The notes below the pieces were generated by a model. That model saw nothing but the letters and a program-made list of their open reading frames with translations, made no database searches and had not been told where the DNA came from. A stretch of DNA of 64,000 nucleotides, taken from Myxococcales bacterium. Its GTDB lineage: Bacteria; Myxococcota_A; Polyangia; Polyangiales; JADJMO01. Where the stretch lies: positions 124,001 through 188,000 of the forward strand of contig JADJMO010000001.1 of assembly GCA_016709545.1 (NCBI GenBank). The letters are read 5' to 3'. Below are positions 46,052 through 55,501 of this stretch, one piece after another. Within the stretch, counting starts at the first letter, position 1; each line of letters begins with the position of its first letter. The position numbers and the translations under genes were made by a program.

Positions 46052-47130
46052 CCGCGCAGGCGCTCGATCGCGCGCAGGGCGTTGCCGCCGAGGATCTTGC
46101 CGATCCGCTCGCCGCTCCAGCCGCGGCGGAGCATGCGCTCGACCAGCACCGGGAGCTCGAGGCAGGTGGGCATGTCGCGCGGCGTGCTGATCGCGCCGTC
46201 CCAGTCGCTGCCGAGCGACGCGTAGTCCTCGCCCGCGACCTCGACGATGCGCGCGAGGTGGTCGACGATCGCGTCGGCCTTGCCCCCGAAGTACGGGCCG
46301 TCGAGGAACTGCCCGTGGTACATGATGCCCATGGTGCCGCCGCTCTCGGCGATGGCCAGCACCTGTCGGTCGTCGATGTTGCGCCAGTGCGGGTACACCG
46401 AGTCGATGCCGGTGTGGGTCACGATGGCCGGCTTCTTCTTGTCGTGGACCTCGAGCGCCTCCCAGAACCCTTCACGGGAGATGTGCGCGAGATCGACGAA
46501 CACGTTCTTCTCGTTGAGGCGCTGCACGTAGCGGCGCCCGGCCTCGGTGAGCCCCTTGGACCTGGCGCGCCCCGCCGCGGGGGAGCTCGTCACGCCCAGC
46601 GAGGAGCTCGAGAGGTGCACCAGCGTGACCCGGAGCACGAGGTCGTCGGGGATGAGGTCGATCGCGGAGGGGTCGGCGTCGAGCGCGTTCCCGCCCTGGA
46701 TCCCGATGAACGCCGCGTGCTTCCCCGCGGCGCGCGCCGCGCGGTACTCCCTCGCGTTGCGCACGATCGCGACGTCGTCGGGGCACGACGAGAGGATCCG
46801 CCGCAGCTCCTCGATGTTGCGCACGAAGGCGTCGCGGCGCTCGGTGGCCACGCGCGCCGGGTTGGTGGTGATGACCCAGCAGGCGCCGGTGACCTGCGCC
46901 TCGCGGATGCGGGGAAGATCGACCTGACTGTAGAACCGCGCGCCGAGCAAGCCGTGGTCGTGGCGCGTGGTGAGGTCGTACCCGAAGATCCGGTGCCAGA
47001 TGAACGAGTCGACGTGCAGGTCGATCACGTCCGAGGCGAGGTAGACGTCGATCGCCTCCCGCGAGATGCCGAGCGCGGTGGCCCAGGCCTGGGGATCCTT
47101 GCGGTGGTCGGTGTATTCGAGGCGCGGCAT
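46048..47130 (-). CDS. M19-family membrane dipeptidase-like protein with Gln in place of the bridging Glu
   Basis: 360 residues from ATG 47130. The dinuclear-zinc dipeptidase pattern is there: DLHVD (His39, Asp41), DLAHIS (His216), THTG (His239) and GSDWDG. The strand that normally reads EGG is GIQGGNAL, so the bridging Glu ligand is Gln145. That change should weaken metal binding, so either the chemistry differs or the residue is compensated. No signal peptide. The stop overlaps the convergent PHP gene in CTAG (46048-46051). Confidence 0.9.
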   Translation of the reverse strand: MPRLEYTDHRKDPQAWATALGISREAIDVYLASDVIDLHVDSFIWHRIFGYDLTTRHDHGLLGARFYSQVDLPRIREAQVTGACWVITTNPARVATERRDAFVRNIEELRRILSSCPDDVAIVRNAREYRAARAAGKHAAFIGIQGGNALDADPSAIDLIPDDLVLRVTLVHLSSSSLGVTSSPAAGRARSKGLTEAGRRYVQRLNEKNVFVDLAHISREGFWEALEVHDKKKPAIVTHTGIDSVYPHWRNIDDRQVLAIAESGGTMGIMYHGQFLDGPYFGGKADAIVDHLARIVEVAGEDYASLGSDWDGAISTPRDMPTCLELPVLVERMLRRGWSGERIGKILGGNALRAIERLRG

Positions 47131-47390
47131 GGAGGGGGCGGAGCATAACCCATGTCGCGTCACGTCGACCGGGTGGCGCAGGATTGACCGAGCGCACGCA
47201 CGTTCGGCGTCCTGCGCTCTTGCGTTTCCAGCCGCACAAACGCGCAAAGCAGTGCAGGAAGTGCGGCGCGCCTCTCCGGTGCGAATCCGCTGCGTCTTTC
47301 GCGACAACGAACGCAGCGCGTCGTCGCGGGCGCGTCATCGCCAAGGTGGGTTTCGTGCGCTAGCGTCCCAGCAGCGCAAGGAGGTGTCTC

Positions 47391-47699
47391 ATGATTGCGC
47401 GCAGCACGTTCCTGTTCATCGCCATCACGTCGACCGCGTCGCTCGCGATCGCCGACGACAAGTCCAAGGCCGGCACCGACGGCACGGTCACCTCGTACGA
47501 CCAGAGCAAGGCCGTCCTCGCCGTCGAGGTCTGCGACAAGAAGGACGGCGACTGGGACTACAGTCCTTGTCTCAAGGTCCTCCGCGAACGCACGGTGGCG
47601 CTGCTCTGCAAGAAGGGCGCGGGCACCTACAAGTGGTCGTTCCAGGTCGGCAGCGAGAAGAGCACGCTCAGCCAGTCGACCACCTGCGCGAGCAGCTGA
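47391..47699 (+). CDS. Small secreted protein with four cysteines
   Basis: 102 residues with a perfect AAGGAGGT site (47378-47385), strong evidence for translation. Signal peptide to about residue 21 (SLAIADD), then a mature ~80-residue domain with four Cys (VCDKK, SPCLK, LLCKK, TTCAS), likely two disulfides. Function unknown. It has 260 bp of upstream DNA to the dipeptidase gene with no gene or clear structure. Confidence 0.8.
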   Translation: MIARSTFLFIAITSTASLAIADDKSKAGTDGTVTSYDQSKAVLAVEVCDKKDGDWDYSPCLKVLRERTVALLCKKGAGTYKWSFQVGSEKSTLSQSTTCASS

Positions 47700-47701
47700 C
47701 G

Positions 47702-48667
47702 CTACTTCGCGCGCGGCTTGACCTTGCGCTCGAGCCAGCTCACGCCCCCGCGATTGTCGCGGGCCACGATCCACACGCGCACCTCGCTGCCACCCTTGCC
47801 GCTGCGCAAGGCGAACTTGGTGATGGGATCTTGCGCGCGCCGCACGTCGGTCTCGAAGAGGCCCTCGTTGGCGTAGTACTGCACCACGAGCTGCTCGCTG
47901 TAGGCGGCCCCGAACTCGTTGGTGCCCGCCTCGAAGGAGCTCGGATCGACGGTGGGGACGATCGAGACCCCGCCGTCGCTGCAGCGGTCGAAGCGGTTCT
48001 CGTCGGCCCCACAGCTGGCCGGCACCTCGAGCACGTCGTCGGGGCCCCACGCCTTGCCGTCGAGCGTGACGCCGGTGAGGACGGGGTTCTTGTTCTCGTC
48101 GGTGGTGCGCAGGAAGATGCGCTTGAAGCCGAGGATGAAGTCGTCGTTGGGCACGACGTTGCCCGCGTCGTCCTTGCAGGTCAGCGGCAGGTCGTTCTTG
48201 GCGACCTGGGGGGCGATGGCGAGCGTGCCGGGGCACACCGCGGTGACGACGCCCACGATCGCGCCCGCGCGCGCCTCCTTGGACACACCGTCCAGCGCAT
48301 CGTTCGGGATGGTGAACTCGTAGCGGTCCTTGTCCTTGCCGAGCGCGAAGGGCGGCGGTTGCCCGCTCTTCTGCGCGTCCTGGGCGAGCTTCTGGAAGCA
48401 CCCGAGCACGGTGCCCGAGGCGGGGCGGACGCAGAGGGTCCAGGCCCACTGCGTGGGCCGCCCCTTGGCGTCGTGCCAGAGGGCCTCGAGCGAGATGGTG
48501 TCGCCGGGCTTGGCGTAGGTGCCGTCGACGCGGGCGCCCGCGGGGCCCTTCTGGGCGCGCACGGCGAGCACCCGCAGGCTCGTGACGCGCGAGCCCGGGT
48601 CGAAATCGCCGCCGCACGCGGCGACGGTGGCCACGGCGGCGAACAGGGCGAGGGCGTTCTTGCGCAT
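47702..48667 (-). CDS. Secreted lipoprotein coupled to a TonB receptor gene
   Basis: 321 residues from ATG 48667, whose A is also the last base of the receptor stop (TGATG). Signal with AACG lipobox. Ig-like beta strands with conserved cysteines (LEALWHDAKGRPTQWAWTLC, VCPGTLAI, PLTCKDDAG, CGADENRFDRC). Coupling to the receptor suggests a surface or periplasmic partner that binds its ligand. No family recognised. Confidence 0.8.
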   Translation of the reverse strand: MRKNALALFAAVATVAACGGDFDPGSRVTSLRVLAVRAQKGPAGARVDGTYAKPGDTISLEALWHDAKGRPTQWAWTLCVRPASGTVLGCFQKLAQDAQKSGQPPPFALGKDKDRYEFTIPNDALDGVSKEARAGAIVGVVTAVCPGTLAIAPQVAKNDLPLTCKDDAGNVVPNDDFILGFKRIFLRTTDENKNPVLTGVTLDGKAWGPDDVLEVPASCGADENRFDRCSDGGVSIVPTVDPSSFEAGTNEFGAAYSEQLVVQYYANEGLFETDVRRAQDPITKFALRSGKGGSEVRVWIVARDNRGGVSWLERKVKPRAK

Positions 48668-51279
48668 CACAGCTCACCTCGCAGACCGAGGCTCGGGAGG
48701 ATCGGAATGCCCGAGACCACGTTGGACTGCGTGTAGTTGAAGTTGTAGCTCACGCCCTCGGGGTTCGCCCGGTTGTAGACGTTCTGGACGTCGAGGTACG
48801 CGCTCAAGGTCCAGGAGGTGAACTTCCACTCCTTGTCGATGCGGATGTCGAGCTGGTTGAACGACGGCAAGCGCGCCTGGTTGAGGGGGAACTGGGGCAC
48901 GGGTGAGTACGAACCCGCGTCGAAGTCCACGACGCCGCCGACGTTGGGCGTGTACGGGCGACCGGTGACGTAGCGGAACCGCGCCCCGACCTGCCAGCCC
49001 TTGCCGAGCTTGTAGCTGCCGAGGATCGTGAGGATGTGCGTCTGATCGAAGGCGTAGAGCGCGAGCGGCTCGTCGCGCGTGTTGCGGCGCTCGGCGCGCG
49101 AGAGCGTATACGCGATCCAGCCGAAGAACTTGTCGTCGGGGTTGTAGCGGAGCAGCACCTCGAGGCCGTAGGTGCGCCCGTCGCCGCGGTTGCCGTAGGT
49201 GACGCCCGACGCGGTGGTGCTCTCGGAGAGGGTCTGCGAGATGAGCCGCGTGGTGTCCTTGTAGAACACCTCGGTCTTGAGGTTGATCTGGCGGGTGAAG
49301 TCCTGCTCGAGGCCGAAGGCGTACTGGAGCGCGCGGCTGTTCTGCAGGCCGGTGGTGCCGAACGGCGCGATGCTCTGCTGCGGCAGCGGCGGCTGCGCGA
49401 ACAGACCGACGCCGGCCTTGAGGACCGTCTTCGGGAACTCGTTGGCGATGGCGAAGCGGGCCACGACGCGGGGGTTGACGCTCCACTCCTTGGTGTCGCG
49501 CGTGTAGTCGAGCCGCACGCCGGGGAGGAACTGCAGCCGCTTGGTCGGTCGCAGGTCGAGCATCGCGTAGGCGGCCGGTCGGTAGAGCGCGCCCGAGCCC
49601 GAGATCTCGCGGAGCGGGCGCCCGAAGAACGGCCCCGGCGCCTCGCCCGGGATCGGCGGCGGCGGCGCGCGCACGGTGACGTCGTACGACGACCACAGCA
49701 CGTCGGTCCCGACGATGACGGTCGCGTCCTTGCCGATCTTCGCGGAGAAGTCGCTGCGGAACGCGAGCGGATGGCTGTTGAGCTTGAACAGGAAGTCGCC
49801 GAGGTTGAACTCGATGAGGTCCTGCCCGTACGAGATCATGTTCGTCCACCGGATGCCGGCCGACAGGCGCGACTCGACGCGGCCCTGCAGGCGCCAGAAG
49901 CCCGTGGTGGTGGTGATGTCGCCGCCGAGCGCGGGATCGCTGGAGGACGGCGAGTTCAGGGTGACCGCGAGCCGGTCGTTGGACCCGAAGAAGGCGAGGC
50001 GCGCGGTGTTCTTCTCGTCGAGGTCGCGCTCGAGGATTGCCTGGCCGTCGTAGTAGACCGGCGCCGTGGACACGCCCGTGCCGAGCGAGCGGAGCACGGG
50101 CCCGAGCCAGACGTCGACCCACGAGCGGCGCGCGGCGACCGCGAAGCGCGTCTTCTTGTCGATCGGGCCCTCGAGGAGGGTGCGGCCGTCGATCAGGTCG
50201 AACTGCAGCAGGCCGTGGTAGCCGTCCTTCTTCGGGCTACGCAGGCCGACGTCGAGGATGCCGCCGGTCACGCGGCCGAACTCCGGGCCGAAGTTGCCCG
50301 GGTAGAAGTCGATGCGCTCGATGAGCTCGGTCGGGATGACCGCGTTGAGGCCGCCGAAGTGGAAGATGATGGGCACGAGGGTGCCCTCGACGAAGTAGTT
50401 GGTCTCCTGCGGCGCGGAGCCGCGCACGATCAGGAACGCCGCGAGACCGGGCGGCCGCGCCACGCCCGGGAGGTTCTGGATGGCCTTGATGGCGTCGCCG
50501 CCGCTGCCCGGGATCTTGTTGATCTCGGCCGCGCTCAGCGAGTGCTTGGTGACCTCGCGCGGAGGGCGCTCGCCCTTGACGTCGATCTCGACCGCGTCGC
50601 CCTCGAGCTTCGGTCGGTAGGTGACCTTGGTGAGGGTGTTGCCGGCGACCTCCTCGTCGACGTCGAACGCCTTGAACCCCGTGGACTCGACGTGGACGCT
50701 CCACGTGCCGACCGGGAGGTCCTTGAACGAGAAGCGCCCCTCGGCGTCGGTCGTGGCCTCGACCGACTTCTGATCCTTCTTGTTCTTGGCGACGACCTTG
50801 GCGCCGGGCAGGGGCTCGTCGGCAGGGGTGAGCACGGTCCCGGAGAGCGTGCCGACGGCGGCCTTGGTCGGCTCGACGGTCGTCGGCGGGGTGACGGTGG
50901 GCGCGGCCTCCTCGAAGGTGAAGCGCCAGGCGATCTTGGCGGGCACGGGCTTGCCGTCGATGGTGGCGGGCTCGAACTCGAGCTTGGGCGCCGCCTCGAG
51001 GGCCGCGGCGTCGAACGCGTCGCCCCCGGACTCCAGCACCTTGGTGCTCGTCACCTTTCCGGTGGCGTCGAGGGTGAGCTCGACGCGCACGACGGCCTTC
51101 TCGCCGGAGCCCTTCTTGGCGCTGGGGTAGGTGGGGTCGACGCTGGTCTTGACCTTGGGGGGAACCGGGCCCTTCTTGGGCTCCACGGGCGCCGGCTCCT
51201 GCGCGGACGCAGAGCGGACCAGGGACCCTACCGAGGCCCCGAGCAGGACGGCGAGAGCGCGCGCGCGAAGGCGGAGCAT
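48667..51279 (-). CDS. TonB-dependent receptor with its own N-terminal TonB-type domain
   Basis: 870 residues. After the signal peptide, residues 38-125 are a TonB C-terminal-like domain: DPTYPSAKKGSGEKAVVRVELTLDA..., KLEFEPATIDGKPVPAKI. A carboxypeptidase-regulatory-like domain (140-225, GTVLTPADEPLPGAKVVAKN, FKDLPVGTWSVHVES) follows. The plug (about 255-360) has LPGVARPPGLAAFLIVRG and NYFVEG. A barrel ends in LRGEL. A receptor that contains both plug and TonB fold is seen in Myxococcota and may interact in trans with other receptors. Its ligand is unknown. Divergent from the coiled-coil gene, 47 bp apart. Confidence 0.9.
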   Translation of the reverse strand: MLRLRARALAVLLGASVGSLVRSASAQEPAPVEPKKGPVPPKVKTSVDPTYPSAKKGSGEKAVVRVELTLDATGKVTSTKVLESGGDAFDAAALEAAPKLEFEPATIDGKPVPAKIAWRFTFEEAAPTVTPPTTVEPTKAAVGTLSGTVLTPADEPLPGAKVVAKNKKDQKSVEATTDAEGRFSFKDLPVGTWSVHVESTGFKAFDVDEEVAGNTLTKVTYRPKLEGDAVEIDVKGERPPREVTKHSLSAAEINKIPGSGGDAIKAIQNLPGVARPPGLAAFLIVRGSAPQETNYFVEGTLVPIIFHFGGLNAVIPTELIERIDFYPGNFGPEFGRVTGGILDVGLRSPKKDGYHGLLQFDLIDGRTLLEGPIDKKTRFAVAARRSWVDVWLGPVLRSLGTGVSTAPVYYDGQAILERDLDEKNTARLAFFGSNDRLAVTLNSPSSSDPALGGDITTTTGFWRLQGRVESRLSAGIRWTNMISYGQDLIEFNLGDFLFKLNSHPLAFRSDFSAKIGKDATVIVGTDVLWSSYDVTVRAPPPPIPGEAPGPFFGRPLREISGSGALYRPAAYAMLDLRPTKRLQFLPGVRLDYTRDTKEWSVNPRVVARFAIANEFPKTVLKAGVGLFAQPPLPQQSIAPFGTTGLQNSRALQYAFGLEQDFTRQINLKTEVFYKDTTRLISQTLSESTTASGVTYGNRGDGRTYGLEVLLRYNPDDKFFGWIAYTLSRAERRNTRDEPLALYAFDQTHILTILGSYKLGKGWQVGARFRYVTGRPYTPNVGGVVDFDAGSYSPVPQFPLNQARLPSFNQLDIRIDKEWKFTSWTLSAYLDVQNVYNRANPEGVSYNFNYTQSNVVSGIPILPSLGLRGEL

Positions 51280-51326
51280 GCGGGCCTCGGATGCCGAAAT
51301 TCCGCGGGGGTGGCAATCTCTTCTCG

Positions 51327-51800
51327 ATGCCCCCCAAGAAACCGCCCCTCGAGGCCGTCCGGCTCGTGCGTGCATCCCTGGCCGAAGCGGCCCAGGAGCG
51401 GCTCGTCGAGGGGGTGGCCGCGGAGGCGGCGGCCGAGGCGGCGGCGGCGCGCGCGGCCGAGGTCCAGCGCCGGGCGAGGGTCGACGGCGCGGCGGCCGAG
51501 GCCCGCGAGCGCGAGGGGCTCGCGAGCCCCCGCGACTTCGCCCAGCAGGCGGCCTTCGGCGTGGGCCTCGAGCGCCGGCTCGCGATGCTCGAGGCGGAGA
51601 CCGCGGCCGCCGAAGCGGCTGCAGCGGCGGCACGTCGTCACACGGTCGACGCTCGGGCCGCGCTCGCGGCCGCACAGGCGGACGTCGAGATCGTCGAGCG
51701 CCACCAGGCGGAGACGCGTCGCCGGGCCGAAGCCGAGGCCGAGAACCGGGCGGGCGAACAGGCGGAGGAGGCCCACGCCGGAAGGCGCGGGCGGGGCTGA
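51327..51800 (+). CDS. Coiled-coil protein, FliJ/YscO-like in layout
   Basis: 157 residues from ATG 51327 (an upstream ATG at 51291 is less likely because it lies in the divergent promoter region). Nearly all Ala/Glu/Arg helix with heptads, an 88-residue central stretch and a charged tail (HHQAETRRRAEAEAENRAG-type). Length and pattern suit FliJ or YscO stalk proteins, but low complexity makes this weak. No export ATPase gene is near. Confidence 0.6.
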   Translation: MPPKKPPLEAVRLVRASLAEAAQERLVEGVAAEAAAEAAAARAAEVQRRARVDGAAAEAREREGLASPRDFAQQAAFGVGLERRLAMLEAETAAAEAAAAAARRHTVDARAALAAAQADVEIVERHQAETRRRAEAEAENRAGEQAEEAHAGRRGRG

Positions 51801-51819
51801 CCGACCAGACCCTCGAGGG

Positions 51820-52455
51820 TCAGAGGCCGAAGCGAAGTGAGGCGCCGAGGTTCACTCCGGCGCCTCGCACCGGCACCTCCCCCGAGACGACCTGGAAGCC
51901 GGAGAGCTCGGGGACCAGCCAGGTCCGCTTGCCGAGGGCGATCTCGAGGTTCACGAACGTCCCGAGGAACAGGCCGGCTACGTGGCCCCCGGCCTCGGGA
52001 AAATACGTCCCGAAGCCGAGCGCTGGCCCGAACGAGAGCGCCGTCGACGGACCGAGCCGTCGGGTCGCGACGAAGGTCGTGCCCCCGAACAGGTGGATGG
52101 CGTTCGTCGTCAGCGCCGTCTCCGGGGTACGGACGAAGGTGAGCTGGGGCGCGAGGGCGAGCGCCCAGGCGTCGCGACGAAGGAAGCGCAGCGTCGCGCT
52201 CGCGTCCACGCCGACCGTGAAGAGCTTCACACCCACGTCGGCGTTCGCCGAGACCCCGCGGCGGAGCTCGAGCTCGACGTGTCCCGTCGGCGCTCGCGTG
52301 TCCTGCGCCCGATCGCGCAGCACCCCGCCGCCGAGGGCGACCGCGCCGCGGAACTCCCCGTTCGGGACCGTCTCGGCGGTGCGATACACCGTCGTCGACG
52401 GGCAGCCCGCGAGCAGCGTGGTGGCGGCGAGCAGCTCAAGGGCGCGGGTGCGCAT
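51820..52455 (-). CDS. Probable outer-membrane beta-barrel lipoprotein
   Basis: 211 residues, lipobox LAGC. The mature part alternates hydrophobic and polar residues in short strands (LRRGVSANADVGVKLF, ATLRFLRRDAWALALAPQL) and ends in SLRFGL, as expected for a small eight-stranded barrel. Function unknown. Its first 20 bp overlap the end of the esterase gene, so they are in one unit. Confidence 0.75.
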   Translation of the reverse strand: MRTRALELLAATTLLAGCPSTTVYRTAETVPNGEFRGAVALGGGVLRDRAQDTRAPTGHVELELRRGVSANADVGVKLFTVGVDASATLRFLRRDAWALALAPQLTFVRTPETALTTNAIHLFGGTTFVATRRLGPSTALSFGPALGFGTYFPEAGGHVAGLFLGTFVNLEIALGKRTWLVPELSGFQVVSGEVPVRGAGVNLGASLRFGL

Positions 52456-53449
52456 CGAAGAACCTCACGATCTCCGCGCTCGCGACGAGGTCGTACGAGA
52501 CGCGTCCGATGGTGTCCACGCTCAGGTACTGGTGGCCGCCCGGCCAGGTGTGGCCGCCGCCGTCGACGCGCAGGTGCTCGGTCGCCGCGGCGCAGCCGTC
52601 GAACGCACGGTGGGCGATCCGCGTGCCGTCTCCTGGGTCGAGGTCGGGCATCGCGATCTCGGTGGCGGTGGCGGCGCACCCGTTCCGGACGCGCCAGCCC
52701 TCCATCGACTCGGCGACCCCCACCTTGCGGCCAGGCTTCAGGATCGAGCACGTCGCGTCGGTGGTCGCGTACCCCCAGCACGGGTCCTCGGTCCCGTGAA
52801 CGTGCAGGATGGGGACGCGCGCGTCGCAGCGGCCACCGGCGGCGGCGAACTGGTTGGTGCCGCCGACCGGCGCGATGGCCGCGATCGTGGCGCCCCGCTC
52901 ACAGGCGAGGCGGTGCGCGATGGCACCGCCGTTCGAGAGCCCGGTCAGGAACACGCGGCGCGGATCGATCGCCACCACCCGCCGCACCTCGGCGAGGAGC
53001 GCGTCGAAGTACGCGACGTCGTCCACGCCCTCCTCGCACGCACCCGCGCTGACGCAGTGCCACCCGCCCGTGCCGCCGCCGGCGTTCCACGTCCGCACGT
53101 TGCGCGTCGGCCGGGTGCCCGTCCCGTCGGGGAAGACGACCACGTAGCCGGCGGCGTTCGCGATCGCCGCGAGGCAACGCGTGCCACCCTTCTCGCCGTC
53201 GGGGCAGGTGACCTGCTCGGCCGCGGCGCGGTTGCCCCCACCGCCGTGGAACGCGACGATCAAGGGCAGGGCGCTCTTGCCGTCCCAGCGCGCGGGCACG
53301 TGCACCGCGAACGCGCGGTCGAACCACTCGGGCACGGGGCACTCGAGCGCGGCCCCCGCGGACGCCGGCCCGCAACGGTCGAGGACGTGCAGGCACGCGT
53401 CGGTCGCGAGCGACGCGAGGGCGAGAGCGAGGAGCGGGCCGCGCCGCAC
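52436..53449 (-). CDS. Secreted esterase, LpqC/PHB-depolymerase-like
   Basis: 337 residues. Signal with a probable lipobox TDAC. Alpha/beta-hydrolase: oxyanion region AFHGGGGN (67-74), nucleophile Ser172 in GLSNGG, Asp region HGTEDPC, and His in GGHTWPGG. This layout is shared by LpqC, feruloyl esterases and poly-hydroxybutyrate depolymerases. Several Cys suggest disulfides. The natural substrate may be an aromatic ester or polymer. It overlaps the barrel gene by 20 bp and lies 1 bp after the beta-helix gene on the same strand. Confidence 0.88.
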   Translation of the reverse strand: MRRGPLLALALASLATDACLHVLDRCGPASAGAALECPVPEWFDRAFAVHVPARWDGKSALPLIVAFHGGGGNRAAAEQVTCPDGEKGGTRCLAAIANAAGYVVVFPDGTGTRPTRNVRTWNAGGGTGGWHCVSAGACEEGVDDVAYFDALLAEVRRVVAIDPRRVFLTGLSNGGAIAHRLACERGATIAAIAPVGGTNQFAAAGGRCDARVPILHVHGTEDPCWGYATTDATCSILKPGRKVGVAESMEGWRVRNGCAATATEIAMPDLDPGDGTRIAHRAFDGCAAATEHLRVDGGGHTWPGGHQYLSVDTIGRVSYDLVASAEIVRFFDAHPRP

Positions 53450-53450
53450 G

Positions 53451-55376
53451 TCAGAAGCAGTTGGTGATCGAGGTGAACGGCGCCGTGGTCTGGCGGAAGG
53501 TGATCTCCGCGTAGGTGGCGTTCGACCCGCACGCAGCGCTGCCGAGGTCGAGCTGGAACGAGCTCGTCCCGAGCGGCAGGGGGCAGGCGATGCTCCAGCG
53601 GTCGTACTCGGCGAGCTGGGTCACGTTCGCGCCGGAGACGTTGTCGTAGCAGATCCCGGCCTTGCCGTTCTTGTTCGAGCCCGCGCCGAACACGTTGTAG
53701 CCGGCACCCCAGGTGGCGAGGGTCCCGATGTCGAGCGTGTTGGTCGTGCCGCGCACGAAGCGCAGGCCAGCACCGGTGTTGCCGAGCATCGTCGACCCCC
53801 GCAACGTCAGGCTCGGCTGGTTGCTGCCGACCACCTCGACCAGGACGCCGTACCCGAGCGTGCCGCCGCCGCTGCCCCCGTTGTTGTTGGCGAGCAGGGA
53901 CCCGACGAAGTGGGGGCTGCCGGTCGGGGTGACCTGCGCGATGCGCAGGCCTCCGAGCACGTTGTTCTGCGCCTCGTGGGCGACCGTGGCGCCGGGGGGC
54001 ACGACGGTCGCTTGCTCGAGCACGAGGTAGGCGCTGCCGCTGCCGTCGCCCGCGGTGGTGTGCACGCCCCACTGCTTGTTGCCGTTGAAGCGGTTGATCC
54101 AGCCCGGCCCCGCGATCACCCAGACCTCGCCGGTGAAGACCCGCAGGCCATCCTGGCTGTTGTTGTTCGCCTGGATGTTGCTCAGCTTGTGCGCCACCTT
54201 GACGGTCGTGTCGTAGGGGGTGCCGATCACGATGCCGTTCGCGGTGTTGCCGTTCGTCGTGACGTCGGTGAGCGTCGTCACGTAGTCGCCGAACACCGAG
54301 ATGCCGTGCCCGCTGTTGTTGGAGAACGAGCTCCCCGAGGCGCCGGTCCCCGCGAGGACGTTCACGAGGCCGCGACCGGCCGCCGCGCGCTGGACGACGA
54401 GGCCGCCGTTCTTGTTGGCGTTGCCCTGGACGCTCGGGCCGAGGTCGGCGCTCCCGAAGACGCGGAAGCCGGCCTCGTTGCACTGCTCGGCGAGCACGTC
54501 GGCGATCTGAGGGGCCGCGACGGCGCCGGTCGGCAGCGTGACCGTGGTCAGGACGCCGTGCCCCGCGGCGCCGGTGGGGGTGCGCACGCTGACGCGCTCG
54601 AGGCGCGCGCCGTTGTCGAGGCCGACCGCGCACTGCGCGGAGGTCCCCGCGAGCGCAGCGCAGTTGCCGAGCGCGACGATCCGCACGCCCAGACGGTTGC
54701 CGTCGGTCGGGCTGTCGTAGTTCGAGGTCAGGGTGATCTTCGGTCCGAGGACGACGGGCGCGCTCTCGGCGTAGTCGGGCGAGGCGAGGTTGCCCTTCAC
54801 GTGGATCGTTCGTCGCGTCACGCCGGCGCCGGGGGCAGAGAGAGACGTCGCCGCGAGGATGGTCTTGAACGGGCAGGCCTTGCTGCCATTGCCACCCACG
54901 GCCACGGCCTTGTCGACGTAGACGTCCTCGTTGGTGCCACCCAGGACGAACGGCGTGCACCCTGCGTCGGCGTCGACGACGAGGCTGTCGGTGACCGCGC
55001 TGTCGATCGCGGTGTCCGTGAAGACGCTGTCGGTGACCGCGCTGTCGGTGATCGTGCTGTCGGTGATCGTGCTGTCGGTGATCGCGGTGTCGATCGCGCT
55101 GTCGACGATCGCGCTGTCGACGATCGCGCTGTCGACGATCGCGCTGTCGACGATCGCGCTGTCGGAGGCGGAGTCCACGACGGGAACGTCGAAGCCGGAG
55201 TCGGTGAGACCGCCGGTGTCGCCCGTGTCGGGGCCCGTCGTGGTGTCGCCACCCGTCTCCGCGACCCCGACGTCGACCGCGGTGTCCGGGATCTCTGTGC
55301 CGACCTCGAAGTCCGCGCCGCTGCAGTGCACGGTCCCGACCACGATCGCTCCGAGCCAGCCGAGTCGTCGACGCAT
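53451..55376 (-). CDS. Lipoprotein with DSAIV repeats and right-handed beta-helix domain
   Basis: 641 residues. Lipobox TVHC. A low-complexity linker (about 40-135) is built of DSAIV, DSTIT and DSAVT units, encoded by near-identical 15-bp repeats (about 54987-55165). The main body (155-620) has the short repeated strands with Asn/Gly turns of a DUF1565-like right-handed parallel beta-helix (SFSNNSGHGISVFGDY, NTANGIVIG, NNNSQDGLRVF). Such helices bind or cut polysaccharides, but no catalytic motif is seen. Confidence 0.85.
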   Translation of the reverse strand: MRRRLGWLGAIVVGTVHCSGADFEVGTEIPDTAVDVGVAETGGDTTTGPDTGDTGGLTDSGFDVPVVDSASDSAIVDSAIVDSAIVDSAIVDSAIDTAITDSTITDSTITDSAVTDSVFTDTAIDSAVTDSLVVDADAGCTPFVLGGTNEDVYVDKAVAVGGNGSKACPFKTILAATSLSAPGAGVTRRTIHVKGNLASPDYAESAPVVLGPKITLTSNYDSPTDGNRLGVRIVALGNCAALAGTSAQCAVGLDNGARLERVSVRTPTGAAGHGVLTTVTLPTGAVAAPQIADVLAEQCNEAGFRVFGSADLGPSVQGNANKNGGLVVQRAAAGRGLVNVLAGTGASGSSFSNNSGHGISVFGDYVTTLTDVTTNGNTANGIVIGTPYDTTVKVAHKLSNIQANNNSQDGLRVFTGEVWVIAGPGWINRFNGNKQWGVHTTAGDGSGSAYLVLEQATVVPPGATVAHEAQNNVLGGLRIAQVTPTGSPHFVGSLLANNNGGSGGGTLGYGVLVEVVGSNQPSLTLRGSTMLGNTGAGLRFVRGTTNTLDIGTLATWGAGYNVFGAGSNKNGKAGICYDNVSGANVTQLAEYDRWSIACPLPLGTSSFQLDLGSAACGSNATYAEITFRQTTAPFTSITNCF

Positions 55377-55501
55377 GACCGCATCTTACGGCCGAGTTGC
55401 GCTCGCGCACGCGAGAGACTGCGCCTACGTCGCCATACAAAGGCGCCCGGAGCAAACCCCGACCGTGCGGCGTTCCCTCATCCGTGGTTCACTCCGGCCC
55501 C

